A DNA stretch of 64,000 nt from Phycisphaerae bacterium (GCA_026004655.1 BPJO01000005.1:1-64000), one strand, 5' to 3'. Numbered from the stretch's first letter, positions 1-9,177 are shown. Numbers and translations: made by a program. Notes: a model not told the origin generated them from the sequence alone.

Positions 1-402
1 CCGAAGGTGAATGACCGGGTGGTGTCGGACGCTCGCGAGAGGAAGATCTGGGTCAACCGGTCGGATTTTGACGACCAGAACCCCGGAGATTTTTCCACCC
101 CGGCCAAGTACACCGATCAGAACGTGGTGTTAACGGTTTCGGCGGCCAGCGCCGCACTGGCTGCTAGTATCCGGGACGCTATTCAACGCCGATGGGACCC
201 CCGCTGGACTCAGATGGCCAAAGCGATGAAAGAACTACGCCCCTGGATCCGAAACCATCCGTCAATCCCTCAACAACAACGAGCGGTCATTTTTCGCACC
301 CTCGCAGGGGATGAAGCGATGGATATTCTGAGCAACCAGGGGATCGAAGCCCTGCGCGATTGGTTGATCCAGAAACACCCAGAGTTGAACAACAATGCCT
401 GA
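1..402 (+). CDS. C-terminal part of an unrecognised protein, 5' end outside the window
   Basis: The reading frame is open from base 1, so the GTG at position 7 is probably internal and the protein begins upstream. About 133 residues are visible. They are hydrophilic and rich in Arg and Trp, with no membrane segment or motif I can place. The TGA overlaps the ATG of the next gene (HemX/CcsA-like) by 8 bases, which implies translational coupling and a shared operon with the haem genes. A role near cytochrome or tetrapyrrole biogenesis is therefore possible, but this is inference from context only. Confidence 0.6.
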   Translation, partial: PKVNDRVVSDARERKIWVNRSDFDDQNPGDFSTPAKYTDQNVVLTVSAASAALAASIRDAIQRRWDPRWTQMAKAMKELRPWIRNHPSIPQQQRAVIFRTLAGDEAMDILSNQGIEALRDWLIQKHPELNNNA

Positions 403-1195
403 ACCGACCCTCGGACAAGTAATTCTCACGATCACGGCAGCCGGATGTTTCCTGGTCAGTGTGCTGATTTCCATGTTTAAAGCGTCGCTGCGTGGATACG
501 TCTTGTCCTTCGCGGTTGCCGGCACAGTCTTCAGTTCCGTCGCACTGGTCTGGCATGCGGTGCAACGCAGAAGCTGGTTGCCACTGGACGACAATTTCGA
601 CGCGATTCTGTGGATCGCGATTCTGACCGCAATCGTATCTTTATACCTCCAACGTCAGAAAATGATCGGTCGGATTGATTGGGTACTTTCACCGATCGTC
701 GCATTGCTTTTATTGTCAGCAGCGTTTTTCGGGACGGTGATGCCTCATAGTTATACCCACACGTTGTGGGCGACGCTGCACCGGGTGTCGGTCTTTACCG
801 GTCCAATTTTTCTTGCGTTGGCAGCGGCTTGCGGGGTGATGTATCTGATCCTTTCTGCCCGTTTACGCAACAAACATTCACCCGTGGATTCCCGTTTCGG
901 GAGCCTGGAGCGGCTTGAACACCTGAACTACACCGCGGTGAGCATCGGTTTTGCGCTCCTGACGGTCGGTCTGATCACCGGCGTGGTGCGGGTCGTCGAA
1001 TCATCCACCCGGTTCGGTGAACACTGGTTTTTGAATCCTAAAATCGTTCTGTCGGTCGCGGCGTATGTGCTGTATGCCCTGGTGCTTCATAGCCCGATCA
1101 ATCCCAGTTTTCGTGGACGTCGCACCGCAATCCTGAGCATCGCAGGATTCGTTCTGTTGCTTGGAACGCTGGGTCTGGTGCAAGTTATTCGGTGA
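395..1195 (+). CDS. HemX/CcsA-like cytochrome c assembly membrane protein
   Basis: This 266-residue protein has about eight hydrophobic segments covering nearly its whole length, the usual architecture of the CcsA/CcmC/HemX family. The middle part (LHRVSVFTGPIFLALAAACG, then a GVMYLI stretch) and the LERLEHLNY segment followed by an LLTVGLITG helix match the HemX branch rather than full CcsA, because I do not see a clear tryptophan-rich haem-binding loop. HemX proteins sit beside hemA in many bacteria and affect glutamyl-tRNA reductase levels; others handle haem for cytochrome c maturation. The start overlaps the upstream gene by 8 bases and hemA follows after 64 bases, so the three probably form one operon. 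Confidence 0.75.
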   Translation: MPEPTLGQVILTITAAGCFLVSVLISMFKASLRGYVLSFAVAGTVFSSVALVWHAVQRRSWLPLDDNFDAILWIAILTAIVSLYLQRQKMIGRIDWVLSPIVALLLLSAAFFGTVMPHSYTHTLWATLHRVSVFTGPIFLALAAACGVMYLILSARLRNKHSPVDSRFGSLERLEHLNYTAVSIGFALLTVGLITGVVRVVESSTRFGEHWFLNPKIVLSVAAYVLYALVLHSPINPSFRGRRTAILSIAGFVLLLGTLGLVQVIR

Positions 1196-1259
1196 AAGGA
1201 ACATGTCCGTGAAAAAATTAACGACATCGAGCCCGCTCGAGTCTTCGGGATGAAACCAC

Positions 1260-2540
1260 ATGCAACGACTGCTTCTTCTGGGTCTGAATCATACCACAGC
1301 CCCTCTGGAAGTGAGGGAACGTTTGGCCTTTGCGCCCTCACAGGTGCGTCAGGCATCCGCGGAGCTTCTACGCATCATCCCGGGGTGCGAAATCGTCATC
1401 CTCAGCACCTGCAACCGGGTAGAACTGTACCTGTCGGCCGATCAGCTCATCCCACGACAAACGGTCCTCGCTTTTCTCGGCACGTTTCATGGTCTTGCCG
1501 AAAATGAGTTCGCCTCTCATTTGTACGAAATGCGTGGTAAAGCGGTCGTCGAACACCTCTTTGCCGTGGCTTCGAGCCTTGATTCCATGGTGCTCGGTGA
1601 GACTCAGATCCTCGGACAAGTGCGCCAAGCCTACGAATCGGCCCGGGAAGCAGGAACCACCGGACCCATGCTCAACCCGCTTTTCCAACGGGCGGTCAGC
1701 GTCGGCAAAGAAGTGTTGTCACAAACCCATCTGTCGGAAGGACGCGTGAGCGTAGCAAGCGTGGCGGTGGATTACGCCGGTCACATCTTTGATACATTTT
1801 CGGACAAAACGGTTTTGTGTGTCGGAACGGGCAAAATGTCGCAACTGGTCCTCAGACAGTTTGCAGCACTCAAACCTCGACAACTCCTGGTCGCTTCACG
1901 CAACCCAGATCGCGCCCGGGACATTGCCCAACAGTTCGGGGGGGTCGGCGTTAGTTCGTCAGACTTGGACTCTCTACTGATTCAGGCTGACATCGTGGTG
2001 TCATCCACCGGTCACCCACGCACCCTGATTACCCGTTCTCGCTTCGAAGCCCTTTTAAAACCCCGTCGTTATCGACCGATTTTCATGATCGATATCGCAG
2101 TCCCACGCGACATCGAGCCTTCGGTCGGTGAACTCGAAGGAGTCTATCTTTACAACCTCGACGATCTGCAGGAAGTCGTCACCCGGACCAGAGAATCCAG
2201 GACGGATTCGGTCGAAGAGGCACGCAAGATCATTCACCAGCAGGTCGAAGCCTTCATGGCGTGGAATCGCCAGCGTCAGATCGGTCCGATGATCGAGGCC
2301 ATTTATCAACGATATACCCGTATGGCCAAAACAGAGCTGCAGCGCACGGCTTCTCGGATGCAGCTGGATGATCAGCAACGCAAACTTCTGGAAGAGCTTG
2401 TTCACCGGATCGTCCAAAAGATTCTTCATGACCCGGTCACTCAGTTGCGTTCCAACGAACTTCACGACAACATCCAGACCTACGTGCATGCCATCGAAAA
2501 ACTGTTCAAACTCGACGGACCGGTTGATCACGACACCTGA
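1260..2540 (+). CDS. hemA: glutamyl-tRNA reductase
   Basis: HemA reduces glutamyl-tRNA(Glu) to glutamate-1-semialdehyde with NADPH, the first committed step of C5-pathway tetrapyrrole synthesis. The 426-residue length is normal. The N-terminal catalytic domain shows GLNHTTAPLEVRERLA and STCNRVELY, which contains the active-site cysteine. The segment SSLDSMVLGETQILGQVRQA is the family signature. The NADPH-binding domain follows (roughly 170-320), with a VLCVGTGKM nucleotide loop, and a helical dimerisation domain closes the protein. I chose the ATG at 1260, which places the GLNHTTAP strand at the very N-terminus as in the family. The upstream neighbour is HemX-like, a conserved pairing. Confidence 0.97.
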   Translation: MQRLLLLGLNHTTAPLEVRERLAFAPSQVRQASAELLRIIPGCEIVILSTCNRVELYLSADQLIPRQTVLAFLGTFHGLAENEFASHLYEMRGKAVVEHLFAVASSLDSMVLGETQILGQVRQAYESAREAGTTGPMLNPLFQRAVSVGKEVLSQTHLSEGRVSVASVAVDYAGHIFDTFSDKTVLCVGTGKMSQLVLRQFAALKPRQLLVASRNPDRARDIAQQFGGVGVSSSDLDSLLIQADIVVSSTGHPRTLITRSRFEALLKPRRYRPIFMIDIAVPRDIEPSVGELEGVYLYNLDDLQEVVTRTRESRTDSVEEARKIIHQQVEAFMAWNRQRQIGPMIEAIYQRYTRMAKTELQRTASRMQLDDQQRKLLEELVHRIVQKILHDPVTQLRSNELHDNIQTYVHAIEKLFKLDGPVDHDT

Positions 2541-2604
2541 CTCTATTTCGCCGACCCCCTCTACGTGTGGATTCAAGTCGATCGGTCTGCCGATTGCTGT
2601 GGGG

Positions 2605-4457
2605 ATGGTAGTGTTTCTGGGGGTGGTGGGGGGGGGGGACGGGTCTATTTTTTGAACAAGTCCTGGTCGGAACGCTGGTTGACGGTGCGGTCCTGACGGC
2701 ATATCTGGTCTCAGCTTGCGGGTGGGGATGGTGGGTGGTGGGTCGTTCGCCTGCCCGTGGGGTGACTGCCACGAGTATCGGATTAGGGTGGATGGGTTTG
2801 CTGACCCTTTTTTTAGGTCTGGCGGGAAGCTATACCGTTTACACCGCTTGGGGGATGGTCGCGTTCGGTTTTGTTCTGGGCTTGACGGGTTGGTTGCGCG
2901 AATATCGTGAGGGAAGTGTCCGATCCGACGCAGCAACGTCTGTGGCGGGTCGGATCGGGTGGGTGGTCGTGTTCGTTGTCGTTTTATCAGCGGCATGGGT
3001 TTGTGTATCGATCATGCCCGGTTTTTTTATGGAGACCGATGGACCCTCATCCGTACGACGTGCTGAGTTACCATCTGCAGGTACCCCGGGAATGGTACGA
3101 GGCCGGTCGGATCATTCCATTGACGCACAATGCGTTCAGCTATTTTCCGATGGGAATGGAGATGCATTATCTGGCTGCCATGACGCTCCGTGGTGGACCT
3201 TGGGCGGGAATGTACCTGTGTCAGATGATGACTTTGGCGCATGGTTTCCTAACGGTTTTGGCGGTAGGACATCTCGCCCGTGCTCTGGGGGCAACTCCGA
3301 TCCGAGCCTGGTCCGGGAGTTTGTTGGTTGCTGGTGTGCCTTGGGTGTTTCAATTATCGGTGGTCGCGTACGTCGAGACCGGAGTAATGCTTTATACCAC
3401 GCTTGCGGTGGGGTGGTTGTTGCTGGGGATTCGTACCGGAAACATACGGGCGTGGTGGATCGTAGGGATCTGTTGTGGTTTTGCCTGTGGAATCAAATAC
3501 ACCGCGATTCCAATGACCGCTTTGCTGGTTGTAATGATCGTGCTGGTGCAAGAGTCGGTCGGACGTCGGTTCGCCCGCGTGATGATTGTTCTGGTCGCGT
3601 GCGTGATCGTCGCAAGTCCCTGGTTGATCCGTAACACCGTATGGACGGGCAATCCGGTCTTCCCGCTGGCGACGAACCTGTTTGGATCGGCGCATTTTAT
3701 GCAAGATCAAGTCATCCGGTATCAAGCAGCCCACGCCCCCCCCGCGGAAGAATCGGACCTGTCTTCGCGGATCCACAACGGATGGTCACGGACCCTCATC
3801 GATCCACAGTTCGGTTATGTGATCTGGATTGCGGGAATGGGTGCGGTGTTGTTTCTGATGATTCGGAAAACGCCTACGGACGGGATCGTGCTGGGGACCA
3901 TGATATTGGGGATGCTGGTGGTCTGGATCGGTGCGACCCATATCGTTCCACGGTTTATCACACCAGTGGTTCCTTTGCTGGGGTTAGCGGTGGCGTTGGT
4001 TCCTTGGCCGGGGTTTGCGGCCGTCGGTCTGGCGGGTTTAAACCTGATGATAGGGGGGTATTTGGTGGGGGGTTGGCTGGTTCCCGTGTTGGATCTCGCC
4101 AGGCAGGGTCTGTTTCGGGTTTCAACCCCGGAATTGCTGATGAATGAACAGCTCGAATCGGTTTGTCGATCGGGAAAGACGATCGCTTTGATCGGTGACG
4201 CGCAAGCGTTTTTATATCCAGTGGATTCGGGTCGGTTGATTTACCGAACCGTGTTTGATGTGCGGATCCCCCATGGGGTATCACTCGTGGACGGTTGGTT
4301 GGGAGAATCGGTTGACTCGTTGAGAAAAAGAGGGATATGGGTGGTGATCCACCCTTTAGAGTTGCAACGATTGAGTCGTACGTATCGAGGATTGCCGTCG
4401 CCGGCGCTGCCTTTTGATAAACCGGATCAAGGTCTGATCATTCTGAGTCCTGAATGA
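2605..4457 (+). CDS. polytopic glycosyltransferase-like membrane protein (GT39/ArnT-like), frameshifted twice
   Basis: The coherent protein lies in three frames. Frame one gives the first helix up to a run of 11 G (2628-2638). Frame two carries TGLFFEQVLVGTLVDG through several helices to MPGFFM. After a run of 7 T (3022-3028) frame three continues with PMDPHPYDVLSYHLQVPREW to the stop. Removing one base at each run restores a single protein of about 617 residues. The D-x-L-x-YHL motif in the first periplasmic loop, followed by MGMEMHYL and about ten helices, resembles lipid-phosphate-sugar-dependent glycosyltransferases of the GT39/ArnT/PMT type. The first D-rich loop would bind the divalent metal. 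The start (ATG 2605 or GTG 2599) is uncertain. Both breaks sit in homopolymers, so sequencing error is likely; phase variation at G11 is the alternative. Confidence 0.6.
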
Positions 4458-4474
4458 AAAAGACGTAAAAATGA

Positions 4475-4500
4475 CCCGTCCCCGGGGTTCCGGGGACGGG
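4475..4500 (-). terminator. intrinsic terminator between convergent genes
   Basis: A perfect 9-bp stem (CCCGTCCCC paired with GGGGACGGG) encloses an 8-base loop. On the minus strand it is followed by a T-rich tract (TCATTTTTACG), so it fits termination of the flagellin transcript. It lies between the converging membrane-protein gene and flagellin gene and could also stop the plus-strand transcript weakly. Confidence 0.8.
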
Positions 4501-4561
4501 ATGGGTTCTTAACAGGAAAAGAGGTTTCAATCGTACCTTGCCAGTCTCGGGAACTGCCCTG

Positions 4562-5959
4562 CTACTGGAGCAGACGCAGGGCGGCCTGAGGGGACGCGTT
4601 CGCCTGAGCGAGCACGGACTGGGCTGCCTGAGAGAGGATCTGGGCACGAGTGAGATTGGCGGTTTCTTCGGCGAAGTCGGTGTCGCGGATCGCCGATTCG
4701 GACGCCGAGACGTTTTCCAAGGCCACACCGAGGTTGTTGATGGTGGACCCGATGGTGAACTTCTGGAACGCACCGAGTCGTCCACGCAACTGAGCCACCT
4801 GTTTGATCGCGGTGTCGACGATCTTCTGGGCGTTGTTGATGTTGTCGCTGTTCAGGGAGTTTTCGCCACCGGACTTCAACGAGTCGAGGTAACCGATGGA
4901 TTTTTTCCCGAGCGAACCGGTGGTCACAGCAGCGATACCCAAAGAGGCCTTGTCGGCTTCTCGAACTTTGGAACCCAGAGAGAAGTTGGCCCCGCCGCCG
5001 GTGATGCTGAAGCTGGTCTGACCGGGAAGATTGAATCCGTTGGCGATACGGAACTCGATATCCACGGTTCCGCTTCGGAAGCTGACATCCAGTCCGTTGG
5101 CCGTCCCGCTGGAACCATTGACCAGAACGGAGGCATCTTGTCCTTCGTCCTTTTGGACGTCGGTTGTAAAGGTTCCGGAAATGGCCTTGATGGAGACGAA
5201 TTGTGAGGAGCCGTATTCGGTGGAGTTGAACGATACGCTGCCTCCTGCGGAGGTAGCCGAGACCCCGGTCACATCCTTCAGGGCATTGACGGCTGCGATA
5301 ATGTTGGCGGTGGTCGTTCCGGAAGCAAAACTGAGTTGTTCGGTTCCGAGATTACCCGCCACTTCGATGGTGACAGCACCGGTCGTGGTCCCACCGGTAT
5401 AGTTAACATTAGCGGTTTGACCACTGGTCACGACCTGGACAGTGACCGTGAGGCTTTCGGAGGTTCCGAGCTTGGCGGCATTGATCCGTAGATCGTTAAT
5501 GGCAGTGCTGGCTACACCACTGGTGGTATAGTCCAGAGACCCGTTGAGGAGTTTTTTGCCCTGGAACGAGGTTGTTCCGGCGATACGGTTGATGGTACTG
5601 AGAATGGAATCGACCTGAAGCTGGTTGGCGTCGATTTCTTCCTGAGAAAGCCCGCCGGTGTTGGCGGCTTCGCTGACGAGGGACTGAAGCTCGTTCAAGA
5701 GGTTGCTGATTTCAGACAATCCCCCTTCGGCGGTCCCGATGATGTTGCTGGCACGCTCGGCGTTGTCGATCGCCTGAGAAATGCCTGTTTTTTCTGCCCG
5801 GAGGTTCTCCGAAGCGATCAGACCAGCAGGGTTATCCGCACCCTTGTTGATCCGCAAACCGGTGCTGAGCCTCTCCAGGCTCTGATTGAGGACGTTATTG
5901 TTTTTCGTAAGGACCCGCTGAGCGATCAGCGAGCTCACGTTGGTGTTAATTCTGCTCAT
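4562..5959 (-). CDS. fliC: flagellin
   Basis: Flagellin is the structural subunit of the flagellar filament, exported through the flagellar type III system. The N-terminal D0/D1 domain is clear (MSRINTNVSSLIAQRVLTKN, then LERLSTGLRINKGADNPAGL), and the C-terminal D1/D0 domain ends with a NLTRAQILSQAAQSVLAQAN-type helix and the usual LRLLQ end. The 465 residues include a Ser/Thr/Gly-rich variable domain of about 200 residues between them. The ATG at 5959 has a good ribosome site (AAGGAAAG). The gene stands alone: no hook, FliD or FliS gene is adjacent, which fits the scattered flagellar genes of planctomycetes. It has a long untranslated leader and its own terminator, suggesting a monocistronic, strongly regulated transcript. 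Confidence 0.97.
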   Translation of the reverse strand: MSRINTNVSSLIAQRVLTKNNNVLNQSLERLSTGLRINKGADNPAGLIASENLRAEKTGISQAIDNAERASNIIGTAEGGLSEISNLLNELQSLVSEAANTGGLSQEEIDANQLQVDSILSTINRIAGTTSFQGKKLLNGSLDYTTSGVASTAINDLRINAAKLGTSESLTVTVQVVTSGQTANVNYTGGTTTGAVTIEVAGNLGTEQLSFASGTTTANIIAAVNALKDVTGVSATSAGGSVSFNSTEYGSSQFVSIKAISGTFTTDVQKDEGQDASVLVNGSSGTANGLDVSFRSGTVDIEFRIANGFNLPGQTSFSITGGGANFSLGSKVREADKASLGIAAVTTGSLGKKSIGYLDSLKSGGENSLNSDNINNAQKIVDTAIKQVAQLRGRLGAFQKFTIGSTINNLGVALENVSASESAIRDTDFAEETANLTRAQILSQAAQSVLAQANASPQAALRLLQ

Positions 5960-6416
5960 TAGTCTTTCCTTAGACGTTTCGTGGCGTCTTCGCCTGAGCT
6001 TCCGGGATCTGCGGTCCCGAAACTGATTAATGAGAGGCGTTGATACCGACTACGTTCCCTTGTTCACTTGACCACCGGGACCAAGGGCTTATTCCCGGCA
6101 GCACTCCATCAGACTTATCGATTCGGTCGCTGGCCTCCTTTCCTGTTGTCTGAACCCGACGGGACAATCCCGTCTCGTCCACGTGCTGCAACCTGACCGA
6201 CCTCTCACGTGACGGCGATAGAATCGACTTGTGTTGACGGGGTACTTTAGATGTCCTGAATCATCGGATCGGATCATGGGTTATCGGTCCGACGTGTTTT
6301 TAAGGTTCTTCATCCGGTCCTTATCATTCCGATCATCTCACAAAAGCCCTCTTATCAGACCCGCGCAATTTCTGCGCCCCAACGTCCGTTGTTATCATCT
6401 TTCCATTCAATGACTT
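5960..6416. other. 457-bp intergenic region, flagellin leader and divergent upstream region
   Basis: No credible gene is visible. On the flagellin strand the region holds several GC hairpins, such as CGGGA...TCCCG near 6004-6020, CCGGGA...TCCCGG near 6075-6100 and the perfect GACGGGA-CAA-TCCCGTC at 6158-6174. It must contain the promoters of the flagellin gene and of the divergent hydrolase gene, but I cannot assign them firmly. Confidence 0.6.
6115..6142 (-). promoter_or_regulatory. possible sigma-28 (FliA)-type promoter for flagellin
   Basis: On the minus strand GAAA is followed 16 bases later by ATCGATAA. The FliA consensus is TAAA, 15 bases, GCCGATAA, so the -10 half matches well and the -35 half and spacing only partly. 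It would give a leader of about 150 bases. The assignment is tentative. Confidence 0.25.
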
Positions 6417-7502
6417 ATGTGTTACGAGTTGGGAATGCATCGAACGATCCAACAAATCCAACACGGGTTAGAGCAGAAACTTTATCCGGGGATGCAAATA
6501 TTCGTCTGGCATCGGGGTCGTACGGTTCTCGATGAGGCTTACGGATATGCTCGTCCCGGGATCAAATTGACCCCTGATTCGCGAATGCTCTGGATGAGTG
6601 CGGGAAAACCCGTCACCGCGGTCGCGGTCATGCAGCTAGTGCAACGCGGTTTGCTCGACCTGGAAACTCGCGTCAGTCGGCTGATTCCGGAATTTGCGCA
6701 GAACGGGAAACAATCCATCACGATTTTTCATCTCCTGACCCATACGGGGGGGTTTCGCGGACCACTGAACAGTTTTACCCCCGGGACGTGGGATCAGATC
6801 GTTCAACGGTGTTGTTCGCTTCGTCAGGAACCGGGTTGGGTTCCGGGGCAAAAAGCCGGTTATCACGTGGCGTCGAGCTGGTTTATTTTGGGAGAGATCG
6901 TCCGACGGGTGGACAGTAGGTCGATCGACCGATACGTCCGCGAATCGGTTTTTGCCCCCGTCGGGGCGACGGATTGCTGGATCGGAATGCCCGAATCCGT
7001 CGTCAGAGAGGATGACGCCTTGGTCGAACCCGATTTCCCGGGTAACCAAGTGATCGATGCCTGGACTACCCCCCGTCCCCCGGCCAACGCCCGCGGACCG
7101 ATCCGTCAATTGGGGCTCTGGTATGTCTCGTTATTGCAACAGGATGATCGACTATTAAATGCCGATTGGGTGTCAGAGATGATTCGTCGACAACGCACGG
7201 GGATGTTTGACGAAACCTTCAAGCAGGTGGTGGACTGGGGATTGGGTTTTAAACTGGATTCCAAACGATACGGACGACCCGAATCGTACGGATACGGGCC
7301 CTACGCGTCCGAAACGACTTTCGGGCACTCGGGGAATCAGTGCTCGTGTGCGTTTGCGGATCCTGAAAACGAGCTGGTGGTGGCTTGGTGTTGCAACGGT
7401 ATGCCCGGGGAGGACCGACATCAGGTCCGGCAAGAGGCGATCCACCGGGCGATTTATGAAGACTTGGGTCTGACCGGTGCGTCGGATCATTCGAACGGGT
7501 AA
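6417..7502 (+). CDS. serine hydrolase of the beta-lactamase/EstB family
   Basis: This 361-residue protein has the fold signature of class C beta-lactamases and related esterases. The nucleophile motif S-x-x-K appears as SAGKP near residue 61, the second motif region as the GYHVASSW tyrosine, and the third as HSGNQ (H-x-G) near residue 305. LLTHTGGFRGP is typical of the esterase/D-aminopeptidase branch. There is no signal peptide, so it is probably cytoplasmic, and a true antibiotic resistance role is unlikely. An ATG at 6435 is an alternative start. Only 9 bases separate its stop from the DtxR-type regulator, so they are likely co-transcribed, though the functional link is unclear. Confidence 0.85.
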   Translation: MCYELGMHRTIQQIQHGLEQKLYPGMQIFVWHRGRTVLDEAYGYARPGIKLTPDSRMLWMSAGKPVTAVAVMQLVQRGLLDLETRVSRLIPEFAQNGKQSITIFHLLTHTGGFRGPLNSFTPGTWDQIVQRCCSLRQEPGWVPGQKAGYHVASSWFILGEIVRRVDSRSIDRYVRESVFAPVGATDCWIGMPESVVREDDALVEPDFPGNQVIDAWTTPRPPANARGPIRQLGLWYVSLLQQDDRLLNADWVSEMIRRQRTGMFDETFKQVVDWGLGFKLDSKRYGRPESYGYGPYASETTFGHSGNQCSCAFADPENELVVAWCCNGMPGEDRHQVRQEAIHRAIYEDLGLTGASDHSNG

Positions 7503-7511
7503 ACTGAATCC

Positions 7512-8191
7512 ATGCCGACTAGCACGGTTGAAGACTACGTCAAGACACTTTATGTCGAACAACAACGGACCCCGGATCGACTGGTGGCCTTGGGCAAACT
7601 GGCCTCGGCTATGAAAGTGGTCCCCCGGAACCGTCACGACCATGGTCCGCACCCCTTTCCGAAGCCGGACTGGTCCGATACGAACCCCGGGTCGGAGTCT
7701 GTTCTGACCGAAGCCGGAGGAAAAACTAGCGCTGCACGTGCTCAGACGTCCACCGGTTGGTCGAACTGTTTCTCGTAGAGGTCCTGAAGTTCGACTGGTC
7801 CGAAGTCCACGAAGAGGCAGAGGAACTAGAACACGCGATGAGCGACAAACTGATCGAACGGATGGATGACTATCTAGGGCATCCGAAGGTGGACCCCCAC
7901 GGCGACCCGATCCCCACCGCTTGTGGGACCATCGAGAACCAGTCCGCGATCGCGTTGTCTGAATGCCAGACAGGTCAGCAAGTGACCGTTGTGAGGATCG
8001 ATAATCAGGATTCGGCTTTTCTGAAATACGCCGACGATAACGGGTTTAGGCCCGGTTCGGTTCTAACCGTGGTTTCGTCCGACCCGATCGCACTGGCGGT
8101 GACGGTTCAGACATCGCACGGACGGGAAATGGCTTTGGGGCACACGATCGCGGAGAAAATTCGGGTTCGAACTGATTATAAAATACTGTAA
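7512..8191 (+). CDS. DtxR/MntR-family metal-dependent transcriptional regulator with FeoA domain (frameshifted)
   Basis: The N-terminal winged helix begins TSTVEDYVKTLYVEQQRTPD; the dimerisation domain (VELFLVEVLKFDWSEVHEEA, followed by an EELEHAMSDKL stretch and HPKVDPHGDPIP) is in another frame, and a C-terminal FeoA/SH3-like domain follows. Between them, removing single bases at C5 (7622-7626), C4 (7652-7655), TT (7702-7703), A5 (7721-7725) and CC (7750-7751) restores a continuous DtxR protein of about 224 residues. Such repressors bind DNA with Mn(II) or Fe(II) as co-repressor. The HEEAEELEH segment supplies the usual metal-ligand glutamates and histidines. The next gene is TerC, so manganese sensing is the likely job. 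Five extra bases in about 130 bp look like sequence errors. Confidence 0.82.
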
Positions 8192-8246
8192 AAATTATAA
8201 TCGTCTTTCCGCTGATTCCTTTTCTACCCGTCGTATCTTTTCGCAA

Positions 8247-9089
8247 GTGGAAATTCTCGCTTTTTTTCAACAGACTTTTCAACCTTACGACTTGGTGGTT
8301 ATTGCCCTTCTGATCGTTCTCGAGGGATCGCTTTCGGTTGATAACGCACTGGTATTGGGTTTGCTCGCCAAACGGTTGCCACCGCATTTAAGACAAAAGG
8401 CGCTGACCTATGGATTGGTTGGCGCATTTTTGTTTCGGTTTGCTGCGATCGCGACGGCGGCTTGGTTGTTGGAATACCCGGTCGTCAAACTCATCGGCGG
8501 GGGGTATCTGCTATATGTCGCTATCAAACACCTGTTTTTCGAAGACGATAACGACGAAAAAGAATCCATTCGTCTGGGATCCGACGGACACCCCATCATT
8601 ATCGACGAGCAGAACCCGGTTCCTGGGGTTCAGACCACGAAGTATGCCAAGTTCTGGCCGACGGTTTTTGTCATTGAGATGACCGATATCGCGTTCGCCA
8701 TCGATTCGATCGTCGCAGCCATTGCGTTTATCCCCCCTCATCACGGGCAGGGACCGAACCCCAAACTCTGGGTGGTGATCATCGGTGGATTTTTTGGGGT
8801 AGTGCTGATGCGCTTTGCCGCCATGATCTTCATCCGGATGCTCGAGCGTTTTCCGCGGTTCGAAATCGCTGCTTATCTGCTGGTGTGTGTGATCGGGTTG
8901 AAATTGTGTATTGATTACGTCGGGAATCGAGTTTTTTCGACCGGTCCGGGTCATCATCCGGTGGATTTTCACGACACGCACGGACCTTGGTTCTGGGGAT
9001 TCTGGATCCTGATGCTGGGGTGTTTTGCTTTTGGTTTTCTCCGACGCAAGCCCGTCGTCAGTTCATCAGAAGATCGGGAACGAGAATAG
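8247..9089 (+). CDS. TerC-family integral membrane protein
   Basis: This 280-residue protein has about seven to eight transmembrane helices and the two TerC signature motifs: SLSVDNALVLG near residue 30 and EMTDIAFAIDSIVA near residue 145, whose aspartates are thought to bind a metal in the membrane. TerC relatives such as Alx, MeeF and MeeY export or handle Mn(II), and others are tied to tellurite resistance. It is encoded 55 bases after a DtxR/MntR-type regulator, which supports manganese homeostasis. The start is a GTG at 8247; no ATG occurs before the first motif. No yybP-ykoY riboswitch fits in the short gap. Confidence 0.92.
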   Translation: MEILAFFQQTFQPYDLVVIALLIVLEGSLSVDNALVLGLLAKRLPPHLRQKALTYGLVGAFLFRFAAIATAAWLLEYPVVKLIGGGYLLYVAIKHLFFEDDNDEKESIRLGSDGHPIIIDEQNPVPGVQTTKYAKFWPTVFVIEMTDIAFAIDSIVAAIAFIPPHHGQGPNPKLWVVIIGGFFGVVLMRFAAMIFIRMLERFPRFEIAAYLLVCVIGLKLCIDYVGNRVFSTGPGHHPVDFHDTHGPWFWGFWILMLGCFAFGFLRRKPVVSSSEDRERE

Positions 9090-9149
9090 ACCGGTGGTGG
9101 TCGGTTCGATCTCGTTTTCCCTAACAAAATAGGTGTCATTGGAATGAAA

Positions 9150-9177
9150 ACGGGTACGGAGATGAATCCGTACCCGT
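9150..9177 (-). terminator. intrinsic terminator between terC and the glycosidase gene
   Basis: An 11-bp perfect stem (ACGGGTACGGA with TCCGTACCCGT) closes a GATGAA loop. On the minus strand the stem is followed by TTTTCATT, so it fits the family-4 glycosidase transcript; it can also act on terC. Confidence 0.75.

Noticed and set aside
2055-2996. Long minus-strand ORF (313 codons) opposite hemA
   Set aside because: It is antisense to a perfectly conserved hemA and its translation is low-complexity Pro/Arg-rich; it is a shadow frame.
6276-6305. TTATCGGT...TTTA as a sigma-28 promoter on the minus strand
   Set aside because: The spacer is about 11 bases instead of 15, and it lies far from the flagellin start.
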